A model generated the notes under the pieces. That model searched no databases, had not been told where the DNA came from, and saw only the letters and a program-made list of their open reading frames with translations. DNA of 64,000 nt, taken from Collinsella sp. 4_8_47FAA (GTDB taxonomy: Bacteria; Actinomycetota; Coriobacteriia; Coriobacteriales; Coriobacteriaceae). Below, one piece after another: positions 16,925 to 26,098 of this stretch. The first letter of the stretch is position 1, and the number at the start of each line of letters is the position of its first letter. Both the position numbers and the translations under genes were made by a program. The DNA is taken from the NCBI RefSeq assembly GCF_000763055.1, contig NZ_KN214134.1, forward strand, positions 1 through 64,000. Direction: 5' to 3'.

Positions 16925-17947
16925 ATGACGGCAAGCGACGCGACCGCGACAATTAAAAAGGGAAGTTCGGAGCCCGGTTTCGATAAAACGGCTCAGCGCA
17001 TCCTCAATCTTTTCTTTGTGCTCAACAGCTCCCCCGAACCGCTGACGACCGAGCAGATCGTCTTGGATTCTGACCTGGGATATGGCTCGGGCAGTATCGA
17101 CTCGGATAAGCGCAAGTTTCGGCGCGATCGTGACAAACTGCTCGAGCGTGGCATCTTAATCAAGGAGGTTCGCCCCGCCGGTGCGCAGGAGACCGAGGAA
17201 AGCTCGTGGACAATCGACCGCGAGCACACGTTTGCTGCAGGCGGCCTCATCACCGCAGACGACGCCGATATCCTACTCAACGCCATCGACCAGACGCTAG
17301 CGGCCGGCTCTTCCACCTTTGCCGCGCCGCTTGCCGATATTCGCTCCAAAATTGCCTACCTCACCGGCATGTCGGCGGTGGACGAAGTACCGATCCGCCG
17401 CTCTCCCACCGTCGATGCGGTATGGAGCGCCTTTGCCGAGCGATGCGCGCTGCGATTTTTATATCAGAACGGACGCGGCGAGCAGAAAGAACGTACCGTC
17501 TGTGTCTACGGCATGTTCGAACGCGAGGGCGTGGCGTACTTCTGCGGCCTCGACAATGTCACCGACGACATCAGGACATTCCGCTGCGACCGTATCGTTC
17601 GCGCATGGCGTCCTTCGAAGGCCTACGCCATCCCTGCGGACTTCAATCTCAACGACTATCTGTTCTTTGAATTCGATTTTGCCGACCGACCGCCCGTTGC
17701 AGCCACGTTCTCGTTCGCCCCTCAGACGCAGATCGATATGATCAACGGCCTCACGCGCGGGCGAGGTGAGTTCACACACACCGATGCGGGATGGATCTGG
17801 ACCGTTGACGTGCGCGACCTTGAAGCTGCCGCCTCATTTTGCATGGCCCACGCCATGGACGGCATGAGGCCCATGGCCCCCAAATCGCTCAAGCAGGCGT
17901 GGAACCACCTCATAGAAAGGACGGTGCACGAGCATGCCCGTGCGTAA
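16925..17947 (+). CDS. WYL-domain transcriptional regulator, first of pair
   Basis: A 340-residue regulator: an N-terminal helix-turn-helix (about residues 20-85, KTAQRILNLFFVLN...DKRKFRRDRDKLLERGI) followed by a WYL-type ligand-sensing domain (about 140-220, including FLYQNGRGEQKERTVCVYGMFEREGVAYFCGLD) and a C-terminal extension. WYL proteins respond to nucleic acid or small ligands and often control DNA damage or defence genes. It overlaps the next WYL gene by 14 bases, an arrangement like actinobacterial PafB-PafC, which act together in the mitomycin/quinolone damage response; orthology is inferred from architecture only. Divergent from the M28-like gene with about 200 bases between. Confidence 0.85.
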   Translation: MTASDATATIKKGSSEPGFDKTAQRILNLFFVLNSSPEPLTTEQIVLDSDLGYGSGSIDSDKRKFRRDRDKLLERGILIKEVRPAGAQETEESSWTIDREHTFAAGGLITADDADILLNAIDQTLAAGSSTFAAPLADIRSKIAYLTGMSAVDEVPIRRSPTVDAVWSAFAERCALRFLYQNGRGEQKERTVCVYGMFEREGVAYFCGLDNVTDDIRTFRCDRIVRAWRPSKAYAIPADFNLNDYLFFEFDFADRPPVAATFSFAPQTQIDMINGLTRGRGEFTHTDAGWIWTVDVRDLEAAASFCMAHAMDGMRPMAPKSLKQAWNHLIERTVHEHARA

Positions 17948-18851
17948 ACTCACCAGCGAGCAGAGACTCTCGCGCGCCATCGACATCATGGAGGCCCTCT
18001 ACGCCGCCGGCGATGGCGGCATGACACGAACCGAGATTTGCAGCCGCTTTGACATCACGGGGGCGTCGCTCGACGAGATTCTCGAGATCGTCTCGACGCT
18101 CGCGGACCGAGAATCGGGCGCGCGCATCATCTGCGAATGCCGCGGCGAGCGCGTGGCCCTCACTGGTGACGCCGGGCGCGTGCTACCGTTGCGCCTGAGT
18201 GCCGCCGAGGGCGCCGTGCTCAACCATGAACTTGAATCGTTGGGGATCGAGCCGCAGACGGCAGCTCGGATTCGACATGCCCTTCTACCCGAAGAGCTCG
18301 GCTATAACCAGCGCGTCTTTGACACCGTCAACCACGGGTCGCACTGGCAGCAGCTGAGCTGCGCCATTCAGGACGGTGTTCGCTGCCGCATCTCGTATCG
18401 CTCGATGGACGATGCGCGGCCACGCGAGCGTCTGGTCGACCCCTTGCGCATTACGGCAAACGGCGACCAAACATACCTGATTGCCTGGGACATCGCGATC
18501 GATGAGCAGCGCACCTATCGCATGGATAAAATCGAGGGACTCACCTTGACGGAAGACTCCGTCGTGCCTCACACACCGGGCGTCGCATCCCTCCACGATT
18601 CCCTTGCCCGGACGCAGCGTAGCGCAAAGCTCTTGATGCCATTCGATATGGCGGAGCATCTGGACTGGGCCGGCATCACCCTAATCGAGCGCAGCGGGGC
18701 AGACATGGCAACGGTAACCGTGCATTACGGCTCCGAGCGTTGGCTACTGAGCCAGGTAATCGCAGCGGTCGGAGCCATCCGCATCTTGGATGACCCCGCC
18801 CTGTCAAAGCGTCTGTGCGATATGGCAAAAACCCTCGTCTGTCCGCTTTAG
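17934..18851 (+). CDS. WYL-domain transcriptional regulator, second of pair
   Basis: A 305-residue regulator with an N-terminal winged helix (LTSEQRLSRAIDIMEALYAA...MTRTEICSRFDI) and a WYL domain (RCRISYRSMDDARPRERLVDPLRITANGDQTYLIAWD, then RTYRMDKIEGL), plus the WCX-like C-terminal extension. Its ATG lies inside the end of the first WYL gene, so translation is coupled and the products probably form a heterodimer. Its stop codon overlaps the stop of the convergent DinG-like gene by four bases, leaving no room for a terminator. Confidence 0.87.
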   Translation: MPVRKLTSEQRLSRAIDIMEALYAAGDGGMTRTEICSRFDITGASLDEILEIVSTLADRESGARIICECRGERVALTGDAGRVLPLRLSAAEGAVLNHELESLGIEPQTAARIRHALLPEELGYNQRVFDTVNHGSHWQQLSCAIQDGVRCRISYRSMDDARPRERLVDPLRITANGDQTYLIAWDIAIDEQRTYRMDKIEGLTLTEDSVVPHTPGVASLHDSLARTQRSAKLLMPFDMAEHLDWAGITLIERSGADMATVTVHYGSERWLLSQVIAAVGAIRILDDPALSKRLCDMAKTLVCPL

Positions 18852-21742
18852 CGCCGCCGCTCGTGACGTGCGCGCCACAGTTGCAGATAGTGACCGATCT
18901 GCGCCGATTCGATGCGCTGGTAGGAGCTCGTGGGCAGCGACGTTAAGAACTTCTTTCCGTAGCCCTTCGTCACCAGGCGCGGGTCGGCCAGAATCAGCAC
19001 GCCGCAATCGGTCGACGAGCGGATAAGGCGGCCGGCCGCCTGCTTAACCTCGAGCACCGCCTCGGGCAGCGAATAGCGCGCCCAAGCGCGGTCTTCGCGC
19101 AGGTTGCGCTCGCACGAGAGCGGGTCCGTGGGGCTCGAGAACGGCAGCTTGGGAATGATGACGCAACGCAGCGTCTCGCCGCTGGCGTCAAACCCCTCCC
19201 AGAAGGCCTTAAGCGCAAAAAGCGACGAGGTCGGCTCGTTGATAAACCGGTCGCGCAGGCGACGAGGAGATGAGTTGCGCTGCTGGCAGTCGAGCTCCAG
19301 ACCCGCACGGGCCATCTTGGGCTCAACGCGGGCGTACAGGTCTTCCATGTCGCGCCGATTGGTGAACAGTGTGAGCACCGATCCGCCCATGGCAAGATGG
19401 GCGTCGACCAGCACGCGCTCGAGCGCCGTAAGATAGCTCTCGCGATCGCGCGGATCGGGGATATCGCCCGCAACGACTACAGCCATGTTCGAATCGAAGT
19501 CGTAGCTCGAGTCCAAGTGCAGCGATGAGGATGTTGAAGCACCGATGCGATCGAGGCCGACCGCATGGTTAAAGTGTTCAAAGCTTTTGGCCACCGTCAT
19601 AGTCGCCGAGGCAAAGATAGCCGTGTGAACCTCGGGCAGCCACTCGGTTGCCAAGGCCTCGCCAATGTCGATGCGCTCTGCGGTCATCGACTCTCCGCCG
19701 GCACGCAGCCTGCGATTGACCTGCAGCGAATACACGTAGTGTTCATCGGTGCCATCAATGATGAGTTTGAGGTTCTCGACCAGCTCGTGCAGGCGACGCG
19801 AGATATCACCCAGGTCAACAACAACCTCGGGCTTGTCGGCGGCGACGGCTTGCACCAGCGCGTCGACGCTCTTGTCAGCCTGTTCCAATGCGTCGATGCC
19901 AGTGTAGGCCGACTGTAAGAAATCATGCCAGTCGTCAGATTCGCGCAGCTCGGGGCCAATCCATAGATTGGCATTGTCATAACCCCCACGCGCACGGCGG
20001 CCGAGCTCGCGAACGCCATCGAACACGTCGGCGATTGCCATGCTCGCGCGCGCAACCGTCGACGTCGCCTTGGCAGTAAGGCCCAGATAGAGCGTAGAGC
20101 CCTCGGAGGTTGCCAAATCACGGGAAACCTGGCTTAGCGCGCCGGTGCTCGAGCCACCCAGGCGCTCAAACAGAACGCGTGATTCGTCCGCCGACACCAC
20201 GCGCGCCCACTGGCGGCGCGCCTCGCGCTCGATGGAATGGGCCTCGTCGATTACCCAATGACGAATCGGAGGTAAAATCCTGCCCTCGGCCGCGACATTG
20301 CGGAACAGCAGGGAATGGTTGGTGACCACCACATCGGCATGCGCCGCACGACGGCGAGCGCCGTGGACCAAACATTTATCAGGGAAAAACGGGCAGAGGC
20401 GACGAGCACACTCGCGCGAGGCCGTCGTAAAGTCGGGACGGTTGACGCTGCGCCACCGAATGCCGAGCGAGTCGAGGTCGCCATCGGCTGATTGGCAGAC
20501 GTACGCCATAATGACCGCGACCGCCGTGAGCGTGTCCGCCGGATCGCGCTTGGTGGTAATCTCGACCTGGCCTCGGCTCATGCGCTCAAGCTTGCGCAGG
20601 CACGGATAGTGGTCATAGCCCTTGAGAGCGCAAAATGACAGACCACCGTCCAGTTGCTCGGCAAGTTTTGGCAGCTCATGGTACATGAGCTGGTCGGCAA
20701 GATTGTTCGATTTGGTCGCAATACCAACCGTGATGTTGTTACGGCGTGCTGCCTCGGCAAAAGGCACCAGATAGGCCATCGATTTGCCGACGCCCGTGCC
20801 CGCCTCAATTACGCGATGTGTGCCCGTGACCAGCGCATCGCGGACCTCGAGCGCCATCGCGATCTGCTCATCACGCGGCTCGTAAGTGGGATACATGCGA
20901 TTGACCAGGCCACCCGGCGCATAGTCTGCCTCAATCTCCTCACGACTCGGCATCTTGAGGACCGGCAGTTCGTCGGCGTCCACCCGATCGTCGGCGCGAT
21001 CGGCCTTGAGAACGTCAGCACGAGCGGCGCTGAGAGAGAAGATAGAACCAGGGTCCTGCCCCGCCAAGAATGAGAAGATAGGACGATAGGACCAAGGCAC
21101 ATCCGGATGCATGTCGGCTAGGCGCGCCATGAGGCCCTGGGGCAAGTCGGTGAGCGCCACGAGCAACACACGCCATACGCCACACAGGGCGTCGACGTCG
21201 GCATTGGCACGGTGTGATACCGAGTCACAGCCAAACAGATCGGCCATAAAAGACAGCTTGTGCGAGGCCAGGCGCGGAAGCGCGATGCGCGACAGCGCCA
21301 GCGAATCGATCCAGATATCGCTCACGTTGACGCCGCCTTTGACCGACTCGATAAACGAGCGATCGAACGTGGCGTTATGTGCGATCACCGGGCAACCACC
21401 GACAAAATCGGCGAGAGCGGCGACGGCCTCAGCGGCCGACGGGGCATCTGCCACATCGGCATTTGTAATGCTCGTGAGCTCGGTAATCTCGGCGGGAATT
21501 AGCTGCTTGGGATGCACGAAGGTATCGAAGCGGTCGACGATCTCGCGGCCCGAAAGACGGGCCGCCGAGATCTCGATCAGCTCGTTGTCCTGCACCGAAA
21601 GACCTGTGGTCTCGGTATCGAGGACAATCACATCTTCCTCGATAAGGCCGAAGGACTGCGTTTTGGCGCGTTCGGCAAGCGTGGCATAGGAGTCGATGAC
21701 AAACTGCGGCGTTCCTGACGAAACCGCGTCCTCGATTAGCAT
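18848..21742 (-). CDS. DnaQ-like exonuclease fused to DinG-family helicase
   Basis: A 964-residue fusion. Residues about 35-200 are a DEDD exonuclease: ExoI VLDTETTGL, ExoII HNATFDRSF, ExoIII HRANADVDAL. The rest is an XPD/DinG-type superfamily 2 helicase: Walker A EAGTGVGKS (313-321), candidate Fe-S cysteines 381, 445, 450 and 457, DEAH box WVIDEAH (about 496-502) and the C-terminal QAAGRLIRS motif. All key residues appear intact. Such fusions are known in Firmicutes and some Actinobacteria and are thought to act in repair of structured or damaged DNA. It starts inside the end of ddl (seven-base overlap). Confidence 0.92.
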   Translation of the reverse strand: MLIEDAVSSGTPQFVIDSYATLAERAKTQSFGLIEEDVIVLDTETTGLSVQDNELIEISAARLSGREIVDRFDTFVHPKQLIPAEITELTSITNADVADAPSAAEAVAALADFVGGCPVIAHNATFDRSFIESVKGGVNVSDIWIDSLALSRIALPRLASHKLSFMADLFGCDSVSHRANADVDALCGVWRVLLVALTDLPQGLMARLADMHPDVPWSYRPIFSFLAGQDPGSIFSLSAARADVLKADRADDRVDADELPVLKMPSREEIEADYAPGGLVNRMYPTYEPRDEQIAMALEVRDALVTGTHRVIEAGTGVGKSMAYLVPFAEAARRNNITVGIATKSNNLADQLMYHELPKLAEQLDGGLSFCALKGYDHYPCLRKLERMSRGQVEITTKRDPADTLTAVAVIMAYVCQSADGDLDSLGIRWRSVNRPDFTTASRECARRLCPFFPDKCLVHGARRRAAHADVVVTNHSLLFRNVAAEGRILPPIRHWVIDEAHSIEREARRQWARVVSADESRVLFERLGGSSTGALSQVSRDLATSEGSTLYLGLTAKATSTVARASMAIADVFDGVRELGRRARGGYDNANLWIGPELRESDDWHDFLQSAYTGIDALEQADKSVDALVQAVAADKPEVVVDLGDISRRLHELVENLKLIIDGTDEHYVYSLQVNRRLRAGGESMTAERIDIGEALATEWLPEVHTAIFASATMTVAKSFEHFNHAVGLDRIGASTSSSLHLDSSYDFDSNMAVVVAGDIPDPRDRESYLTALERVLVDAHLAMGGSVLTLFTNRRDMEDLYARVEPKMARAGLELDCQQRNSSPRRLRDRFINEPTSSLFALKAFWEGFDASGETLRCVIIPKLPFSSPTDPLSCERNLREDRAWARYSLPEAVLEVKQAAGRLIRSSTDCGVLILADPRLVTKGYGKKFLTSLPTSSYQRIESAQIGHYLQLWRARHERRR

Positions 21743-22701
21743 GCAATGCCCGCTCGACGAAGGCCCATACGGATCAGGCTGTCACAGACCTGCGGGAACG
21801 TCATGTCGTCTGTGTGGCGAATCTCATCCGGATACAGCGACGTATCGGTCATGCCGGGAATGGTGTTGGTCTCGAGGATGACGGGGCCGTCCTCGCTCAC
21901 GATAAAATCGCTGCGCGAGATGCCCAGGCAACCGAGGGCCTTGTGAGCAGCACAGGCAAGCTCCTGAGCGCGAGCGTAATTCTCGGGTGAAATCTGCGCC
22001 GGAATACGATGGATGTCCGTAGGGTCGACATACTTCACGTCCAGATCGTAGAACTCACAGTCCTCGGGCTTGCGAATCTCGACAATCGGCAGGGCGCGCA
22101 CGTCGTCCTCGCCGTACACGCCGACGGTGATCTCGGTACCCTCGATGCACTTCTCGACCAGCACTTTGTCGCCGTACTCAAACGCCTTGGCGATTGCCGC
22201 GGGCAGCTCGGAGGGCTCATGGACCAGGGAAATGCCATAGCTGGAACCGTTGACGGCCGGCTTCACAAAGCAGCGCTCGCCACAAACCTCGACGATATGA
22301 TCGATATCGACTTCATCGCCCACCTCGAGCGCAAGGCCGGGGGCAATGGGAATGCCCGCCTTGGCGTACAGGAGCTTAGAGACCTCCTTGTCGGCACCGC
22401 AGGCGCTGGCAAGCACGCCCGAAGCCGTGTAGGGGATACCCAGGGTCTCCATGGCGCCTTGCATGGCGCCATCCTCGCCGCCGGCACCGTGCATGGCGAT
22501 AAACGCCACGTCAAAGCCGCCGGTTGCCATGGTTACCATAAAGTCATCAGCGGCCGTATCGAGCAGCTCCACCGAGGTGTAGCCGGCTTCCTTCAGTGCC
22601 ACCACAACGTTCTTTCCCGAATTAAGCGAGATCTCGCGCTCAGCGGAATGACCGCCCGCCAAGACCGCTACGTGCATGTTCTCTAGGCTTTTACCCGGCA
22701 T
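21736..22701 (-). CDS. ddl: D-alanine--D-alanine ligase
   Basis: ATP-grasp enzyme that makes D-Ala-D-Ala for peptidoglycan precursors. The 321-residue sequence has N-terminal VLAGGHSAEREISL, the acceptor-loop region AMHGAGGEDGAMQGAMETLGIPYT split by a Gly, ATP-grasp FVKPAVNGSSYGISLV and VLVEKCIEGTEITVGV, and the Mg-binding ISRSDFIVSEDGPVILETNTIPGMT. The Tyr/Phe selectivity position in the SSYG segment is Tyr, as expected for D-Ala-D-Ala rather than D-Ala-D-lactate. An internal Met (MHVAVLAGG) could be the true start. It shares a transcript with the helicase gene that it overlaps. Confidence 0.93.
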   Translation of the reverse strand: MPGKSLENMHVAVLAGGHSAEREISLNSGKNVVVALKEAGYTSVELLDTAADDFMVTMATGGFDVAFIAMHGAGGEDGAMQGAMETLGIPYTASGVLASACGADKEVSKLLYAKAGIPIAPGLALEVGDEVDIDHIVEVCGERCFVKPAVNGSSYGISLVHEPSELPAAIAKAFEYGDKVLVEKCIEGTEITVGVYGEDDVRALPIVEIRKPEDCEFYDLDVKYVDPTDIHRIPAQISPENYARAQELACAAHKALGCLGISRSDFIVSEDGPVILETNTIPGMTDTSLYPDEIRHTDDMTFPQVCDSLIRMGLRRAGIAC

Positions 22702-22786
22702 GGGCAGACTCCTCCTCTATAATTTCTGCAGCTGATACCATATTGTAGCGATACCCTCTACGTTTCCCCAAAATCGAAAGGCTTCC

Positions 22787-23839
22787 ATGAATCCCAGGAC
22801 TAAATCTCAGGACATTCGCGACTTGAGCCAAAACGATATTCGCGAGCTCGTGGCCGAGCTTGGCCAGCCCGCCTTCCGCGCGAAGCAGCTCATCGAATGG
22901 GTCTTTGAGAAGAACGTTTGTTCGTTCGACGACATGACCAACCTTCCCAAGGCTTTCCGCGAGCAGCTTAAAGAGGCTTTTGCCTTTGATACGCCGACTG
23001 AACTCACCAAGCAGGTTTCCAAAGATGGCTCGCGCAAGTATCTGCTCGAGTACCACGACGGCATTTCCGTCGAAACTGTCGGTATGCCCCGTCGCAACAA
23101 GCTTTCCGTCTGCGTTTCCACCCAGGCAGGCTGCGGCATGGGCTGTGCCTTTTGCGCTACCGGTCTCAACGGCCTCAAGCGCTCTCTGACCGCTCAAGAG
23201 ATCGTCGACCAGGTACTTCATGTATCCAACGACTTTGGCGAGCGCGTCACGAGCGTTGTCTTCATGGGCCAGGGCGAGCCGTTTGCCAACTACGACGAGG
23301 TTCTCAAGGCGTTGCGAATCCTCAACGACCCCGATGGCATCGGTATCGGTGCTCGTCACCTCACCGTCTCTACCAGCGGCGTTATTCCCGGTATTCGCAA
23401 ATTTGCCGACATCCCCGAGCAGTTCACGCTTGCCGTTTCCCTGCATTCCGCCATCCAGTCGACACGCAATAAGCTAATGCCCGGTGTTAAGAAGTACACG
23501 CTACTTCGCCTTCACGAGGCGCTTCAACTCTACACCGAGAAGACTGGCCGCCGCCCGACCTATGAGTATGCCATGATCGAAGGCGTCAACGATACGAATC
23601 CCGAGATGCAGGCGCTCTGCGACTTCTGCGAGGGAACGTTGTGCCACGTTAACCTGATTCAGCTTAACGACATCGAGGGCAGCCCGCTCAAGCCGTCGCC
23701 GATTCATAAGGTTGAGGATCTTCAGCGTCGTCTTGAGTCCCGTGGCATCGAGACCACGATTCGTAACTCCCGTGGTAACGATATTGACGCCGCTTGCGGA
23801 CAGCTGAAGCAGCGCTTCAAAGTTCAGAAGAACGCATAG
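22787..23839 (+). CDS. rlmN: 23S rRNA (adenine2503-C2)-methyltransferase RlmN
   Basis: Radical-SAM enzyme that methylates A2503 of 23S rRNA (and tRNA A37 in some species). The CxxxCxxC iron-sulfur motif is at Cys116, Cys120 and Cys123 (CGMGCAFC), followed by FMGQGEP, HLTVSTSGV and AVSLHSA; the C-terminal NSRGNDIDAACGQL holds the Cys that carries the methyl intermediate. At 350 residues it is of normal length. It is transcribed alone on the plus strand with a terminator beyond it, against the local minus-strand trend. Its base composition is a little less GC-rich than that of its neighbours to the left. Confidence 0.95.
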   Translation: MNPRTKSQDIRDLSQNDIRELVAELGQPAFRAKQLIEWVFEKNVCSFDDMTNLPKAFREQLKEAFAFDTPTELTKQVSKDGSRKYLLEYHDGISVETVGMPRRNKLSVCVSTQAGCGMGCAFCATGLNGLKRSLTAQEIVDQVLHVSNDFGERVTSVVFMGQGEPFANYDEVLKALRILNDPDGIGIGARHLTVSTSGVIPGIRKFADIPEQFTLAVSLHSAIQSTRNKLMPGVKKYTLLRLHEALQLYTEKTGRRPTYEYAMIEGVNDTNPEMQALCDFCEGTLCHVNLIQLNDIEGSPLKPSPIHKVEDLQRRLESRGIETTIRNSRGNDIDAACGQLKQRFKVQKNA

Positions 23840-23857
23840 GGGAGTCGCACCCCAAAA

Positions 23858-23873
23858 CGTTTCATGTGAAACA
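23858..23873. promoter_or_regulatory. degenerate parS site
   Basis: CGTTTCATGTGAAACA matches the parS consensus TGTTTCACGTGAAACA at 14 of 16 positions. It lies between rlmN and its terminator, about 2.1 kb from the perfect parS cluster. Confidence 0.5.
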
Positions 23874-23877
23874 TCGA

Positions 23878-23919
23878 ACGGCCCCGGTTACAGGAGATGC
23901 AACCGGGGCCGTTTTATTT
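23878..23919 (+). terminator. intrinsic terminator of rlmN
   Basis: Stem ACGGCCCCGGTT paired with AACCGGGGCCGT around an 11-base loop, followed by TTTATTTATT. Confidence 0.85.
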
Positions 23920-23969
23920 ATTGACCTTAATTTTGAATCAGCTGCTACCTGTCCCATTTTTTACGGCCA

Positions 23970-24010
23970 AAATAAGGGGTCCTTGTCTCGTGAATCAGAC
24001 AAGGACCCCT
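23970..24010 (-). terminator. intrinsic terminator of the parAB operon
   Basis: Thirteen perfect pairs, GGGGTCCTTGTCT with AGACAAGGACCCC, around an eight-base loop; on the minus strand it is followed by TTATTTT. Confidence 0.85.
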
Positions 24011-24038
24011 CAAAATATGCTAAGTAATTGTTAGGTAC

Positions 24039-24293
24039 CTAATAGCCTACATTTTCCCATTGGTTACTAATCCAACCTTGATTAATCTTGGGATTCTTCG
24101 TTACCTGAGCCGTACGCATGGCAACATCTTCTGTCATAACATCCATTTTCTTCTTGGATGTATCGACAATATCTTGCGCACTACGAAGCAAACGACCTCG
24201 AAGTTCATCGTCTGTCGCGATCTTATAGCCAGCAAAGGCACCAGCCGCGACAGTCGTCGCCAATGCAATCGCAGTTAAAATCCTATTCCTCAT
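24039..24293 (-). CDS. small membrane-anchored protein downstream of parB
   Basis: An 84-residue protein with one N-terminal hydrophobic segment (ILTAIALATTVAAGAFAGYKIA) followed by a charged, probably helical region (residues about 25-60) rich in Asp, Arg and Lys. This resembles the general look of YtxH-like small membrane proteins, but the match is not strong enough to name it. The ATG (MRNRIL) overlaps the end of parB and is preceded by AAGGAGG six bases upstream, so it is a genuine third cistron of the parAB operon, just before the terminator. Confidence 0.75.
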   Translation of the reverse strand: MRNRILTAIALATTVAAGAFAGYKIATDDELRGRLLRSAQDIVDTSKKKMDVMTEDVAMRTAQVTKNPKINQGWISNQWENVGY

Positions 24294-25188
24294 CTTGGCC
24301 TCCTTGATCAAACTGAATCATTTCGCCAAGAATACGAGAGAGCTCTTCCTCGTCTTTAAACTCAATCTCAATCTTATTCTTTCCACGCGAGCTCTTAACA
24401 CGCACGTTGGTATTAAAAACCTGACGAAGCACGCGGGCAGCCTTTTTAAAAGACTGAGGCGTTGCAGGCCTCGGCGTCTTAGGTGTCTCTCCGGCAGAAA
24501 ACAACGGAGCAAGATTTTCTGTCGCTCTTACGGAAAGGCCCTCTGCAACAACCTTCTCTGCAAGTCGAATTCGAGCGTCCTCATAGGGAACTGCAAGAAT
24601 CGCACGTGCATGACCAGCAGTAAGTTTGCCCTCAAAAATCATCTGCTGAACAACTTCAGGGAGATCGAGAAGGCGCAGCGAGTTTGTAATTGCAGAGCGT
24701 GACTTGCTGACTGCCTTCGACAATGCCTCCTGGGTCATACCGCTGGCATCGATAAGCTGGCGATAGCCCTTAGCCTCTTCGACGGGATTCAGATCAGAAC
24801 GCTGAAGGTTTTCGATCAGAGCAAGAGCCAGCATCTCTTCATCATTAACATCTTTAATGATGACAGGCAGCTCCTCAAGACCAGCAAGCTTTGACGCTTG
24901 GTAACGACGCTCACCAGCGATGATCTCATAGCCGTTTCCATGCTTGCGAACCAAAAGCGGCTGCAAGACGCCATGTTCTTGGATTGATTCGCTCAACTCA
25001 CGAAGTTCAGTTTCGTTAAAGTGAATTCGCGGCTGATTAGGGTTGGGAACGATATCCTCAATAGGTAGTTTTGTTTCAGATGCGGCATTCGAAGCCGATG
25101 CAGCCGAACCACCGGTCTCATACTCGGCCTCTGAGACCAAAGCATTGAGTCCACGTCCCAATCCGCCACGTTTCTTTACACTAGGCAC
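24283..25188 (-). CDS. parB: chromosome partitioning protein ParB
   Basis: CTP-dependent DNA clamp that loads at parS and organises the origin region. The 301-residue protein has the ParA-interacting N-terminal start (RGGLGRGLNALV), the CTP-binding ParB/Srx-fold box with IVPNPNQPR and GERRYQASKLAGL, the helix-turn-helix DNA reader (MTQEALSKAVSKSRSAITNSLRLLDLP) and a C-terminal dimerisation region. The start overlaps parA by eight bases. Three perfect parS sites lie about 0.8 kb upstream of its start, before parA. Codon choice is visibly more AT-rich than in flanking genes. Confidence 0.96.
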   Translation of the reverse strand: MPSVKKRGGLGRGLNALVSEAEYETGGSAASASNAASETKLPIEDIVPNPNQPRIHFNETELRELSESIQEHGVLQPLLVRKHGNGYEIIAGERRYQASKLAGLEELPVIIKDVNDEEMLALALIENLQRSDLNPVEEAKGYRQLIDASGMTQEALSKAVSKSRSAITNSLRLLDLPEVVQQMIFEGKLTAGHARAILAVPYEDARIRLAEKVVAEGLSVRATENLAPLFSAGETPKTPRPATPQSFKKAARVLRQVFNTNVRVKSSRGKNKIEIEFKDEEELSRILGEMIQFDQGGQDEE

Positions 25189-25981
25189 GCTTGATCACCT
25201 CTTTTGCAAGGTTCATATATGCTTTTGCACCCTTATTTTGAGGTGCATAGGTAATTACCGGTTCCCCAAAAGACGGAGCTTCGGAGATTTTAACCGTACG
25301 GGGGATCAACGTCTTAAATGCCTTATCACCAAAGTACGATTGAACCTCCTCAACAACCTGATTCGATAGAGAAGTACGCGAGTCATACATGGTCATAAGC
25401 ACACCGTAGGTGTCTAAGCCCTTGTTCAGACGAGATTTGACCATCTTCATTGACTCAAGCAGCTTCGTAACGCCCTCGAGTGCGTAATACTCGCACTGGA
25501 TCGGAATCAAAACGCTGTCTGCTGCGGTCAAAGCGTTGATAGTAAGCAGGCCGAGCGAAGGAGGGCAGTCAATGAAAATAAAATCGAACTCGTCCTGAAT
25601 CGGCTCAAGCAAATCTTTGAGACGGGTTTCACGAGCAATTGCGCTTACGAGTTCAATTTCCGCGCCTGCAAGCTGAATTGTAGCCGGAATTACGAATACC
25701 TTTTTGCAATTTGTATCAAGAACAAGCGATTCTGCCGGCACATCATTCAGCAATGCATCATAGATGCAGTGATCAAGGTCTTCTTTTTCAATTCCGAATC
25801 CACTGGTGCTGTTTCCCTGCGGATCAAAATCAACAATCAGTGTCTTACGACCCTGCTCACCCAGTGCTGCTGCAAGGTTTACAGCCGTCGTTGACTTACC
25901 GACGCCGCCTTTTTGATTGATGATTGCAATGATACGCGTGTCTTTTGCGCTCTTAGAACGCTTAACGTCGCGAAATCCCAC
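25181..25981 (-). CDS. parA: chromosome partitioning ATPase ParA
   Basis: Deviant Walker-type ATPase (Soj/ParA) that binds the nucleoid and moves ParB-parS complexes. Residues 24-31 are KGGVGKST with the signature Lys, followed by VDFDPQGN (Walker A') and FIFIDCPPSLGLLT (Walker B). 266 residues, the usual chromosomal length without the N-terminal DNA-binding domain of plasmid ParAs; a basic N-terminus (MGFRDVKRSKSAK) precedes the fold. The start is GTG, preceded by AGGAGG. The parS array fills the gap between its start and rsmG. Confidence 0.96.
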   Translation of the reverse strand: MGFRDVKRSKSAKDTRIIAIINQKGGVGKSTTAVNLAAALGEQGRKTLIVDFDPQGNSTSGFGIEKEDLDHCIYDALLNDVPAESLVLDTNCKKVFVIPATIQLAGAEIELVSAIARETRLKDLLEPIQDEFDFIFIDCPPSLGLLTINALTAADSVLIPIQCEYYALEGVTKLLESMKMVKSRLNKGLDTYGVLMTMYDSRTSLSNQVVEEVQSYFGDKAFKTLIPRTVKISEAPSFGEPVITYAPQNKGAKAYMNLAKEVIKRA

Positions 25982-26020
25982 GGTCCCTCCTGGTGTGTAT
26001 TAAAGCTGTCAAACGGAGGA

Positions 26021-26036
26021 TGTTTCACGTGAAACA
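26021..26036. promoter_or_regulatory. parS site 1
   Basis: Perfect TGTTTCACGTGAAACA, the ParB recognition palindrome; 40 bases upstream of the parA start. Confidence 0.95.
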
Positions 26037-26059
26037 TTCCGAATCGATAGCAACTGCTA

Positions 26060-26075
26060 TGTTTCACGTGAAACA
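26060..26075. promoter_or_regulatory. parS site 2
   Basis: Perfect TGTTTCACGTGAAACA, exactly 39 bases from site 1. Confidence 0.95.
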
Positions 26076-26098
26076 CTGCAAGCTGTTAGTAACCATTA

